A stretch of DNA of 52,642 nt, from positions 1 to 52,642 of the forward strand of contig JALHNX010000012.1 of assembly GCA_022843305.1 (NCBI GenBank). The letters run 5' to 3'. Source of the DNA: Pyrinomonadaceae bacterium. GTDB taxonomy: Bacteria; Acidobacteriota; Blastocatellia; Pyrinomonadales; Pyrinomonadaceae. Position numbers and translations under genes: made by a program. Under the pieces are notes generated by a model. That model was not told where the DNA came from. It saw only the letters and a list, made by a program, of their open reading frames with translations, and searched no databases. Shown here piece after piece: positions 29,952 to 37,111 of the stretch; positions within the stretch are counted from its first letter, which is position 1; each line of letters starts with the position of its first letter.

Positions 29952-30430
29952 ATATATTTGTTTTAGACACGCGCCCTCTGCAGTGCGCCCGAGCCCACTG
30001 CGATAAACACGTCGTTAAGATGATCCTCGAAACGACCCAACTACTTTCAACCGCCGTCCACGTCAGTTCTCCAGAGCCCGTGGACGGCCTCTATAAAAAG
30101 ACCCACGTCAATCACCCGTGTGCTGTCTGGGCACGGGCAACCTCCGGGAACTTCTATTGGCTCAGTAAACTCGGTGACTATCTCCTCGCCGAATACACCT
30201 ATCGGTATGGCAAAGTTCACGCCTCCACTCCCGTCTTTGAACGCGCCAAGTCGCTCAGAGATTTTATCACTCCGGGACTTCTGACGCCCTTCGTCTTTGT
30301 CGGACCCGATGAATACTCGGATCGCCCGGTCGACGAGGCGTATCGTCTTTATTATGCAAATGATAAGCGCCATATTGCCACCTGGACGAAACGCGAAGTG
30401 CCCAAATGGTGGGACGAATATTGGACTTAA
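29948..30430 (+). CDS. Conserved phage protein of the CDKHVVKMILE family
   Basis: A 160-residue protein with sequence blocks familiar from many phages: MNIFVLDTRPLQCARAHCDKHVVKMILE, then HPCAVWARATSGNFYWL, EYTYRYGK, and a C-terminal IATWTKREVPKWW. The conserved Cys, Asp, His and Arg/Glu residues suggest an enzyme, but no reaction is known to me; homologs are sometimes labelled DNA glycosylase without clear support. It overlaps the upstream stop as ATGA. It ends the DUF1257 operon. Confidence 0.72.
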   Translation: MNIFVLDTRPLQCARAHCDKHVVKMILETTQLLSTAVHVSSPEPVDGLYKKTHVNHPCAVWARATSGNFYWLSKLGDYLLAEYTYRYGKVHASTPVFERAKSLRDFITPGLLTPFVFVGPDEYSDRPVDEAYRLYYANDKRHIATWTKREVPKWWDEYWT

Positions 30431-30466
30431 AAATTTTTTCAAAAAATTGTCACAAACTTGTGTTGG

Positions 30467-30499
30467 GGGGTTTACTTTTAGAAAAACCTGTGATACTGT
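30467..30499 (+). promoter_or_regulatory. Early-type promoter (family copy 9)
   Basis: GGGG, -35 TTTACT, 17-bp spacer with TTTAGAAAAACC, -10 TACTGT. The leader has the GTTGCAAGAGATGCAAC hairpin, TTTTGAGCAAAA and the TTCTAAGGAGC site, matching the leftward promoter at 3156. Confidence 0.84.
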
Positions 30500-30565
30500 T
30501 ATATTCAAGTTGCAAGAGATGCAACAAATTTTGAGCAAAAAATAAATTTCTAAGGAGCAAAAATT

Positions 30566-30862
30566 ATGAACAAACAACAGGCATTAAACGAAGGTTACAC
30601 ATTTCAGGGTTGCTGGGTCCGCAGCTGGAAAAAGGAAGAAGCGAAAGATCGCGCCAAGCAGCTGAGAAAAGAAGGGAACAAAGCGGTCGTCATCAGCGAC
30701 CAGGGTGGCTTCGGTGTCTACTGGATCGAGAGCGAAGCGAATAAACAGGCGAAACGCGAATTGGCGAAACACAACGCGATCATCGCGGCGCAGAAAAAAG
30801 TTGAGCGGCTGACGGCGGAATTGGAAACGGCTCGTCAGGAGCTCGACGCCCTCCGCGGCTAA
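30566..30862 (+). CDS. Small coiled-coil protein, promoter-proximal
   Basis: A 98-residue protein: a short N-terminal strand domain (GYTFQGCWVRSWKKEEAKDRA, AVVISDQGGFGVYWIE) resembling a single-domain DNA- or nucleotide-binding unit, then a coiled coil (AAQKKVERLTAELETARQEL). No family name is assigned. The start follows TTCTAAGGAGCAAAA. The TAA stop directly precedes a hammerhead ribozyme. Confidence 0.75.
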   Translation: MNKQQALNEGYTFQGCWVRSWKKEEAKDRAKQLRKEGNKAVVISDQGGFGVYWIESEANKQAKRELAKHNAIIAAQKKVERLTAELETARQELDALRG

Positions 30863-30914
30863 GATCGAAACGGGTCCCACCCCGTCGCGGCGTAAGGCGC
30901 CGCCTGATGAGATC
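30863..30914 (+). ncRNA. Type II hammerhead ribozyme (copy 4)
   Basis: GATC, GAAA, stem III CGGG/CCCG, U, cleavage-site C, stem I GCGGCG/CGCCGC with loop TAAGG, CTGATGA, GATC. Stems I and III differ from the other copies but remain fully paired. Predicted cleavage is between 30886 and 30887. It immediately follows the TAA of gene 30566-30862; gene 30944 starts 30 bases after its end. Confidence 0.92.
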
Positions 30915-30943
30915 AGATTTTAATTCTAAGGAGCAAAACAATT

Positions 30944-32242
30944 ATGTCAAATGTAGTTATCGGAAATCTTTTGAAAGACTTGGGAGCCGCCGCGAAACGC
31001 GTGGTCTCCAAACCGGACGTGATCACAGGATCGCTGACCAACATCGAACTCGAGCAGCTGAGAAACGCCCTCGAAGTTTACACCCCGAAATCGGACCAGG
31101 GGATCGAGAATCGGACCAAGGCGCTGGAGATTATCTTCGACGTGATCGGCGGGACCGGATCACCGGAGGAAGAACCCCTCGACGACACCACCCAGGCGCT
31201 GGTCGACCAACTGGACGCCGACACTCCGGAAGCACCTGCTGCTGAGGAACCTGCCGCGGAACCCTTTTTGGGAGCTGAATTTGATACGCTGGCGGCGGGT
31301 CAGAAGATCCAGCAAGACACCATCGTCCTCGAAATTCACATTCGCCAACCGGGGTTCGACAAGTCGATCAACACCCGCGGCTTCGTCGCCAAGGAAAAGG
31401 GGATCGAGACTTGTGACCAGACCGGTGACGAATCTGAGAAAAAGGTCGACTACGACCGGATCGCCGTCACCGCGAAAACCGTGGACAAAAAATATACAAA
31501 GGCGCTGACGTCCTGCCGCAACGAATTTTACTCCTGGTTGAAGAAAAAGTCGTTGCACTCGTCGTATCTGGCGAACGGTATGTTCCTGATCCCGATCCGC
31601 TTGATCGGTCAGGTGGACGACAAGATCCAGGACTTCATCAAAGAGCGTCAGGAGCTCGTCAACGAGTTCGAGACCAAATATGAGGAAGCCAAAGAGGACG
31701 CGAAAGCGAAGTTCGGCGACCACTACGACGAGTCGAAATACCCGGCGTTCACGGAGATCCGGTCACGTTACCTCGTCGAAGCCCGGTGGCTGACCCTCAA
31801 CGTCCCCCAGGCTCTCAACAAGATCAACAAGGCGATCTACCTCCGGGAACAGGAAAAGATGAAATTGGAACTCGCCGACGCCGCCCAGGAAGTCCGTGAC
31901 GCGCTGAGATACGAGTTCAACGATTACATCAGCCGTATGCAGGAGCGGCTCGGTAAGGACGAGAAGACCGGCAAGCCGAAAGTCTTCCAACACACTCGCC
32001 TGGATCTCCTCAAAGAGTTCGTCGAAACTTTTGACGATCGCAACCTGACCGGTGACACGGACCTGTCCCACCTGGTCGGCAAGGCGAAACAACTCTTGAA
32101 CAACGTCGACCTGACCGAGATCCGGACCAATGCGACCCTCAGAGAAACTCTGGAAAAAGGGTTCGCGGAAATCACCGAGATCTCCTCTTCGATGATCACC
32201 ACTTCCAAGGGTCGTAAATTCAAATTGGAGGACGAGGACTAA
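30944..32242 (+). CDS. DUF3150-like protein with RKFKLEDED tail
   Basis: A 432-residue protein. The N-terminal ~110 residues end in an acidic, Ala/Pro-rich linker. From ~125 the pattern resembles DUF3150: VLEIHIRQPGFDKSINTRG, conserved central helices (SCRNEFYSWLKKKSL, NGMFLIPIRLI, ERQELVNEFETKYEEA), then YPAFTEIRSRYLVEARWLTLNVP. DUF3150 proteins often accompany AAA+ ATPases, as here. Function unknown. The C-terminus GRKFKLEDED is the shared tail. The leader TTCTAAGGAGCAAAAC follows the hammerhead ribozyme. Confidence 0.6.
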   Translation: MSNVVIGNLLKDLGAAAKRVVSKPDVITGSLTNIELEQLRNALEVYTPKSDQGIENRTKALEIIFDVIGGTGSPEEEPLDDTTQALVDQLDADTPEAPAAEEPAAEPFLGAEFDTLAAGQKIQQDTIVLEIHIRQPGFDKSINTRGFVAKEKGIETCDQTGDESEKKVDYDRIAVTAKTVDKKYTKALTSCRNEFYSWLKKKSLHSSYLANGMFLIPIRLIGQVDDKIQDFIKERQELVNEFETKYEEAKEDAKAKFGDHYDESKYPAFTEIRSRYLVEARWLTLNVPQALNKINKAIYLREQEKMKLELADAAQEVRDALRYEFNDYISRMQERLGKDEKTGKPKVFQHTRLDLLKEFVETFDDRNLTGDTDLSHLVGKAKQLLNNVDLTEIRTNATLRETLEKGFAEITEISSSMITTSKGRKFKLEDED

Positions 32243-32283
32243 GTCCTCTCCTCTCTCCCACAATTTTTCTCAGGAGAAAAACT

Positions 32284-32916
32284 ATGATGGCAACTGATAA
32301 CAAAAGATATTTCGTCGACGCGACCGGCAAACGCCAACGGCTGAGCAGCGTCAGGTTTGAACTCGAGAAAGGGGTTAAGATCCCGTTTAAGGCTGAGGAA
32401 ATTTCCTATCCGGCAAAAATCTACAGCCACCTCGAGGGCGTGATGTATAAGACCCGGGTCGGGGTTCAGGCAATTATGCGGACGATGGCTGTCTGCGACT
32501 CATTCGTCATTTTATCCGGACACTGGAACAATCAGACGCTGATGACTCTTCGGCAGAACTCGCTGCTCGTCGGGATCCGCCTCTGCTACTTCCAGGAAAA
32601 GGAAGGCGACGTCCGGGTCTGGAGAATCAACAACGACGGATCCGTCCCGTGCCAAGACGAGGCGCCGACCCCGAAGATCGCCGATCGCGGCTGGACACCT
32701 GAAGTCTCCGGAGATTCGACCGATGCCCCGGACATCGTTTCTCAGATCATTTCCAAAGAAGCGAGCCTTCACGGCAACCGCAATCAGCGCGTTGTCCTCT
32801 ACGAAGACACCGATCTTCTGGAGAGCGACGCGGCGGTCCGGGCTGAGTCTTTCCGCAAAGGAGCGATGTTCGTGTTAAATATGATGGGAAATCTCGGTAA
32901 AAAATTGGCTGAATAG
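32284..32916 (+). CDS. Hypothetical protein
   Basis: A 210-residue protein with no recognised family: a strand-rich N-terminal half with several Trp and Tyr, an Asp/Pro-rich loop in the middle, and a helical C-terminus. CAGGAGAAAAA precedes the ATG. It shares the transcript of the DUF3150-like gene, 41 bases downstream, and is followed by the dispersed element and possible terminator. Confidence 0.68.
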   Translation: MMATDNKRYFVDATGKRQRLSSVRFELEKGVKIPFKAEEISYPAKIYSHLEGVMYKTRVGVQAIMRTMAVCDSFVILSGHWNNQTLMTLRQNSLLVGIRLCYFQEKEGDVRVWRINNDGSVPCQDEAPTPKIADRGWTPEVSGDSTDAPDIVSQIISKEASLHGNRNQRVVLYEDTDLLESDAAVRAESFRKGAMFVLNMMGNLGKKLAE

Positions 32917-32925
32917 AGGCGATAG

Positions 32926-32974
32926 CACAGGTTTCACACTCGAGTCCAGGGGATAATATCTCCTGGATTTTCTT
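32926..32974 (+). repeat. Dispersed element, copy 4, with terminator-like end
   Basis: CACAGGTTTCA (diverged GCAGGTTTTA), 15-bp gap containing CGAGTCC, GATAATATCT at 32952-32961. The TCCAGG..CCTGGA stem is followed by TTTTCTTTTT, so this copy can act as a rho-independent terminator for gene 32284-32916. Confidence 0.72.
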
Positions 32975-33039
32975 TTTAAGGGTCGCCCTGCATTTGATCT
33001 GAAAAATAATTTCACTTTTTTAGAAAAAAGTTAGGCTCA

Positions 33040-33072
33040 GGGGTTTACTTTTAGAATTTTCTGTAGTATACT
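33040..33072 (+). promoter_or_regulatory. Early-type promoter (family copy 10)
   Basis: GGGG, -35 TTTACT, 17-bp spacer with TTTAGAATTTTCTG, -10 TATACT, identical core to copies at 25891 and 3156. The GTGC/GCAC leader hairpin is at 33084-33097. Confidence 0.87.
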
Positions 33073-33121
33073 CTTTATATCAGGTGCTCAAGGGCACAAA
33101 AATTCTAAGGAGCAAAAAAAT

Positions 33122-33388
33122 ATGATCGAGTTAATTCAGGGACAAACACAGGGCGGATTCAACGGGAAACGCGGATTCAACAACAAATTCGTTGCCAGCA
33201 AAATGGCGTGGGGCGTCAAAACAGACAACCTCGAAATTTTATTCAAACGCAAAAAAGACGCGGAAGCATTTTTTACTTTTGCAACGTCAACAGGGTTCGA
33301 CGGCAGAAACTTTCCGGAAAGTAAATTTCTCCGGTGGTTGATGGAAAATGACGTCGCGATCTTCGATACTTATAAAGGTGAGGCATAA
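33122..33388 (+). CDS. Small hypothetical protein
   Basis: An 88-residue protein. Gly/Phe/Lys-rich start (GGFNGKRGFNNKFVASKMAWG), then a strand-helix unit (LEILFKRKKDAEAFFTFA). No family recognised. Promoter, hairpin and TTCTAAGGAGCAAAA are directly upstream. The next gene starts three bases after its stop. Confidence 0.72.
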   Translation: MIELIQGQTQGGFNGKRGFNNKFVASKMAWGVKTDNLEILFKRKKDAEAFFTFATSTGFDGRNFPESKFLRWLMENDVAIFDTYKGEA

Positions 33389-33391
33389 ACA

Positions 33392-33679
33392 ATGAGAAAC
33401 AACGAAATCGGCAAAATGAATCAGGCAATCTACGCGGACCCCAACACTGACGGGGTCCGATTTCAGGCGGCGGTTGAGGAAGCCAACCAATTCGCGAAGC
33501 GGTCAAACTACGACACGATCGTCTTTCAAAATCATCTGGGCTTCTATTTTATCCGGGAGCTGAAATTCACGGACCCGACGATCACGCAGCTCTATTGTGC
33601 ACTGGCGAAATTCAACGCGACCGCGTCGTCGAAAGCACGTGTTGCGTGGAAAGTCCGCGGAGATCACCGCACCCGCTAA
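33392..33679 (+). CDS. Small hypothetical protein
   Basis: A 95-residue basic protein with helix-rich content and a C-terminal Arg/Lys patch (SSKARVAWKVRGDHRTR). GGTGAGG precedes the ATG. It is the last gene of the rightward block; the dispersed element in reverse orientation and a bidirectional terminator follow. Confidence 0.7.
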   Translation: MRNNEIGKMNQAIYADPNTDGVRFQAAVEEANQFAKRSNYDTIVFQNHLGFYFIRELKFTDPTITQLYCALAKFNATASSKARVAWKVRGDHRTR

Positions 33680-33684
33680 TTCCT

Positions 33685-33729
33685 AGATATTATCCCCTCT
33701 GGGAAAAATAAAACCTGCTTAAACTGCAT
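33685..33729 (-). repeat. Dispersed 45-bp element, copy 5 (reverse)
   Basis: On the minus strand ATGCAGTTTAAGCAGG...TTTTA, a 14-bp gap, then GATAATATCT. It is the only copy in this orientation, placed between the convergent early and lysis blocks. Confidence 0.72.
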
Positions 33730-33771
33730 CTATCAGCTCCGTACTTCTAAGTCTAATAGATAGATAAATTA

Positions 33772-33806
33772 AAAACGCCGGATAACACGTTCCGGCGTTT
33801 TTTGCT
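33772..33806. terminator. Bidirectional terminator between convergent blocks
   Basis: AAAACGCCGGA/TCCGGCGTTTT stem with an 8-nt loop; A-run on the left, T-run on the right, so it works for both the rightward early genes and the leftward lysis genes. Confidence 0.9.
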
Positions 33807-33833
33807 TCTCAGGGCGTATATTTGTCAAGGTCG

Positions 33834-34364
33834 TCAGCGATTGGCGAGGCTACAGACTCCTGCCCCCGCCAATGCACCTCCCAGAGCCCACCATTTTTTG
33901 GCTCCTCGCTGTTTCTCGACTTCTCGCCGGAGATCGGCGACTTCTGTCTTATACTCCGTCACCGACGTCTGGAGAAATCCGTTTGCCATTTTTAGCTCAG
34001 CATTCGACTTCTCGAGATTGGTGTTCGCCGACCGAAGCTTATCCGCTTCTTCCACGGCTTTGTTAGCGACGCCCTCCCATTTCCCCGCCTGGTCCCGCCA
34101 CTGATTGGCTGAGACTTCGTTGGCATCGGCACGTTTCCTGTCGAACTCCGCCCGAGCAAGAATCTGCTGAAGAATTTTCGGATCTCTGAGCGCCGCCGGG
34201 ATCGCTTCATTGGGATCCGCAGGTAGCTGCACAATCGGCGGTGTTGCAGCGGGTAATGGCGAGTTCAGGATTGGCGTCGGCGAAGCGGTTTGTCCTCTCG
34301 CATAAGTCGCGGCACCGATCACAAGCAGAAGCATCAGCATTGATGCTATTTTTAGTCTGTTCAT
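33834..34364 (-). CDS. Secreted, Pro-rich coiled-coil protein (outer spanin candidate)
   Basis: A 176-residue protein with a signal peptide (MNRLKIASMLMLLLVIGAATYARG), a Pro-rich segment, a long coiled coil and a C-terminal hydrophobic patch (ALGGALAGAGVCSLANR). Its 5' part overlaps the next upstream gene by 158 bases in another frame, as Rz1 overlaps Rz. There is no lipobox Cys after the signal peptide, so it is not a standard lipoprotein outer spanin; it may anchor by the C-terminal hydrophobic part. The lysis role is inferred from position and overlap. Confidence 0.6.
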   Translation of the reverse strand: MNRLKIASMLMLLLVIGAATYARGQTASPTPILNSPLPAATPPIVQLPADPNEAIPAALRDPKILQQILARAEFDRKRADANEVSANQWRDQAGKWEGVANKAVEEADKLRSANTNLEKSNAELKMANGFLQTSVTEYKTEVADLRREVEKQRGAKKWWALGGALAGAGVCSLANR

Positions 34365-34698
34365 AGTTTTGATTTAACTCCTCCATCTTTTGTTGTTGCT
34401 CAGCAACGATTTTATTTTGATGCTGCTGAGCGTCCTTTGTCAATGCCACCCGCTCGTCACGAAGCTTATCGGCGAGCGCCCTGTCGATGTCCGCCTGAGA
34501 CTTATATTTCTCAGCCAGGGCGATGGCGTCCTGTGATTGTTTCAGAAGTTTCTCCTGACGCAAATCAAATTCCGTTTGGTTAGCAGCCCGTCCGGCGCTC
34601 TTTCCCCAGTAATATATCCCGATCCCGAGTGAGACGGCGACTATAAAAGCCAACAGTCCCTGGAACCACGGTTGTTTTATCAAATAGCTAAATGTCAT
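34207..34698 (-). CDS. Inner-spanin-like (Rz-type) protein
   Basis: A 163-residue protein with one N-terminal membrane helix (GLLAFIVAVSLGIGIYYWG) followed by a long periplasmic coiled coil and a Cys-rich end (CDRCRDLC...CNTADCAATC). Topology and overlap with the secreted partner fit an inner spanin, which fuses inner and outer membranes at the last lysis step in Gram-negative hosts. The Cys-rich end could crosslink partners. The start overlaps the previous stop as ATGA. Confidence 0.68.
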   Translation of the reverse strand: MTFSYLIKQPWFQGLLAFIVAVSLGIGIYYWGKSAGRAANQTEFDLRQEKLLKQSQDAIALAEKYKSQADIDRALADKLRDERVALTKDAQQHQNKIVAEQQQKMEELNQNYEQTKNSINADASACDRCRDLCERTNRFADANPELAITRCNTADCAATCGSQ

Positions 34699-35228
34699 TT
34701 TTTCTCCTCTTCTTTTTTCTGCTCAGGATCTTCTCTGTGGATTGTCTCCGGAGCACGTTGATCGACCTCGTCGAGATACTTCTTGAAATTATAACGCGCC
34801 CTCATACGGGCGATCGCCTTGACCATTCTGCCATAGGACGGCGTCTTCATAATATCAGGAGCTTCCTCGATGAGAAGTTCCACGTGGTAGAAAAAGTCCG
34901 TCACGTCGTAAACCAAATTTTTATGGACTCTATTAACTTCCTCGTAATCGTCTTCCAGATCATAGGCGCGCTCGGCGATCTCCGTGAATCTCTTGACCCA
35001 GACCGCCATATCTTCCTGCGTATTGTGAAGCATTTCGTGGGTGGACTTCTTTATGTCCATCGCCGTCTTAGGCTTCCCGGCATAATACGCGATGACAGCA
35101 GCAATGACACCGAAGATCCCGGTGATCACCGCCGTCACGATGACTGCAAAAATAGTCTTGTCGTCCATCGGAGCAGTCTTCGGCGTAGCTCCTTGCAATA
35201 GAAAAACGATTTGTAGGAGAATAATCAT
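34695..35228 (-). CDS. Holin-like membrane protein
   Basis: A 177-residue protein. The first 15 residues are hydrophobic and a strong membrane helix follows (TIFAVIVTAVITGIFGVIAAVIAYYAG). The long C-terminal part is helical and charged, ending in a Lys/Glu-rich tail. Position between endolysin/holin-like and spanin-like genes supports a holin or antiholin role; the soluble domain is longer than usual. The start overlaps the upstream stop as ATGA. Confidence 0.58.
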   Translation of the reverse strand: MIILLQIVFLLQGATPKTAPMDDKTIFAVIVTAVITGIFGVIAAVIAYYAGKPKTAMDIKKSTHEMLHNTQEDMAVWVKRFTEIAERAYDLEDDYEEVNRVHKNLVYDVTDFFYHVELLIEEAPDIMKTPSYGRMVKAIARMRARYNFKKYLDEVDQRAPETIHREDPEQKKEEEKK

Positions 35229-35725
35229 CTGTTGATACCATTTCGTCGGTCCGCTTCTATCACAGCCTCATCGACGAGTCTTTTCTTCCTCTGCAGTTCA
35301 TCGAGATATGCCTCAATTAGTGGGGTTATTCTTCGCCCCCCGGTCGAGTCAAACTCAGCTGCTTCAATTCGCTTTCGCTGGCGATAGAAAATCCAGACAA
35401 AAGACAAGTAAAATCCAATATTCACTATATTGGAAAAGAGACCGATCCCGAACTCCAGATAGGTGTCCAGAAAATTCGCGATCAGTCTCGCCACTCCAAA
35501 AGCCAAGAAAGCAATTCCGATGCGCCTCAAGATCCTTTTCAATCTCGGAGAGTCGATGAGATCGGAGACTTTGCGAGTCTCGATCCAGACCCAAAATGAT
35601 ATGGCGGAGACGCCGAGTCTCAGCAGAAACGTCGTCTCCAACACTCCAATCAATAAAAATATTGTTGAAATTCCGAGTGCCAATTCATAAGACACATATC
35701 CGACAAAAACTTTCCTGATGTTCAC
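35225..35725 (-). CDS. Multi-span membrane protein, holin candidate
   Basis: A 166-residue protein with three or four membrane segments (ELALGISTIFLLIGVLE; LLRLGVSAISFWVWI; IGIAFLAFGVARLIANFL; IVNIGFYLSFVWIFY) and a basic, helical C-terminus. It follows the endolysin gene by ten bases. The best start is GTG at 35725 behind an AAGGGGG stretch; a longer frame would lie within the endolysin gene. A pore-forming holin is the most likely role, by topology and place. Confidence 0.62.
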   Translation of the reverse strand: MNIRKVFVGYVSYELALGISTIFLLIGVLETTFLLRLGVSAISFWVWIETRKVSDLIDSPRLKRILRRIGIAFLAFGVARLIANFLDTYLEFGIGLFSNIVNIGFYLSFVWIFYRQRKRIEAAEFDSTGGRRITPLIEAYLDELQRKKRLVDEAVIEADRRNGINR

Positions 35726-35735
35726 CCTAACCCCC

Positions 35736-37088
35736 TTATCCGAAGATCCCACTGAGCCAGCCACTTTTAGGCTCCTCAGGCTTAGCTTCCGTGGGAACAA
35801 TTTTGACGTTATTCATATCTCCTCTCGAGAGAGTATAATTATTAACGATCAATGAGACTTGTTTGAGCGCCTCTTTAATACCCCAGATCACGATAAAGAC
35901 CAGGGCGATCCAAAAGAGATAGGGCATCAAAAAGATGAGCGTCTCTTTCATTACGTTCATCACGTCCTTGAAACTGAAACTGCCGTCAGCCGCAGCCCCC
36001 TTCAACGCCTCGATGACTCCGGCTCCGGTCGTCGGGATTAGTCCCAACCCGAGGACCCAAGTCCATCCGCGTTTTAGGACACCCGCGGGCGGCGGTGCCT
36101 GTTGACTGATCTCCTTTGGTTTGAAATCCGCCGGGACGCTGCTGCCGCCCTGGTTAATATTCGTGATTTGGTCCGCCGTTTGCTCTGTAGAGCCGTCTGC
36201 TGGCTTTTTATCTGCTTCGGAGGGGATAATATCTTTATCACCCTCCGGAGCAGCGGGCGGCGTGACAGACGAATTGACAGAGCCACCACCCGAAGTTGTC
36301 CCGGACGGGAGGGCGGCGACCAATGCGTCGATCTCCTCCTCGGACGGAATTAAATTTTCAACAGCCAATTCGAAGTGCATACCGTCGAGACGGGAGGTGT
36401 AATGCCCTCCCCAGTAAAACCCGAATTTGTTGGCGATCGGGACGAGCTTCAAAAGAGATCCGCGGACGCCGACTGCGGCAGGTTTCGCGCCGAGCCAGTT
36501 CTGCGGGGCGTTTATGTCGAACGCCGTCCCCCAACTGTGATTTGACAAGGTCGACTGGGATCCGCGAATGAACCGGGGATAAAAGCTGCCCGCCCAGCTG
36601 ATGATCAGGTGTTTTAGCCCCTGACGCTCGACCTCGGCGAAGAAGCCGATGATCGCCTTCGCGGCTTTCTTGTGCACCTGGATCTTGCCATTCTTCGGAG
36701 CACCCTCGACACCGATCAACTGGGGAATTGTCACCCAGACGATATTTTCATCAGCCCATTTTTTGTCGAGCTGTATATCCGTCGACGACCCGGGTTTTCT
36801 CCTCCAGTCAAATTTACCGAACATCTTTTCACGCTCGGCATTTGACGGCGAGCTGAACTTGGGTTTCGGCGGGAACCACGAAGTCGTGATCACCGTTTTC
36901 ATACCCTGGGCGGCGGCGATCTTCAACGTGTCGGGTCCGACCATTCCGTCCGCGATTAACCCATTCGCAGCTTGCCACTGCTTTGTCTTCTCTTCGGTCC
37001 GTTCACCGAATATTCCGTCGGCTGGTAATTTTAAGAACTCCTGCCAGCGAGCGACGTCCCGACTGACTGTTCCTTTTTTCAATAACAT
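35736..37088 (-). CDS. Endolysin: PG-binding, M15 peptidase, membrane tail
   Basis: A 450-residue endolysin. Residues 1-60 are a peptidoglycan-binding domain (DGIFGERTEEKTKQWQAANG). Residues ~130-245 are an M15-type D-Ala or L-Ala-D-Glu peptidase with zinc ligands His184 and Asp191 (SNHSWGTAFDINAP) and His238 (GMHFEL). A ~100-residue Pro/Ser/Gly linker leads to two hydrophobic segments (WVLGLGLIPTTGAGV; LIFLMPYLFWIALVFIVIWG) and a short tail. Membrane segments at the C-terminus are unusual for an endolysin. The DNA of the linker contains the GATAATATCT core of the dispersed element, reverse-oriented to the gene. Confidence 0.85.
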   Translation of the reverse strand: MLLKKGTVSRDVARWQEFLKLPADGIFGERTEEKTKQWQAANGLIADGMVGPDTLKIAAAQGMKTVITTSWFPPKPKFSSPSNAEREKMFGKFDWRRKPGSSTDIQLDKKWADENIVWVTIPQLIGVEGAPKNGKIQVHKKAAKAIIGFFAEVERQGLKHLIISWAGSFYPRFIRGSQSTLSNHSWGTAFDINAPQNWLGAKPAAVGVRGSLLKLVPIANKFGFYWGGHYTSRLDGMHFELAVENLIPSEEEIDALVAALPSGTTSGGGSVNSSVTPPAAPEGDKDIIPSEADKKPADGSTEQTADQITNINQGGSSVPADFKPKEISQQAPPPAGVLKRGWTWVLGLGLIPTTGAGVIEALKGAAADGSFSFKDVMNVMKETLIFLMPYLFWIALVFIVIWGIKEALKQVSLIVNNYTLSRGDMNNVKIVPTEAKPEEPKSGWLSGIFG

Positions 37089-37111
37089 TTTTCGTCTGCC
37101 TCCTTTTTGGA

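Noticed and set aside
29948-30430. T4 DenV-type pyrimidine dimer glycosylase
   Set aside because: The CDKHVVKMILE protein lacks the DenV sequence pattern; left as a conserved phage protein of unknown activity.
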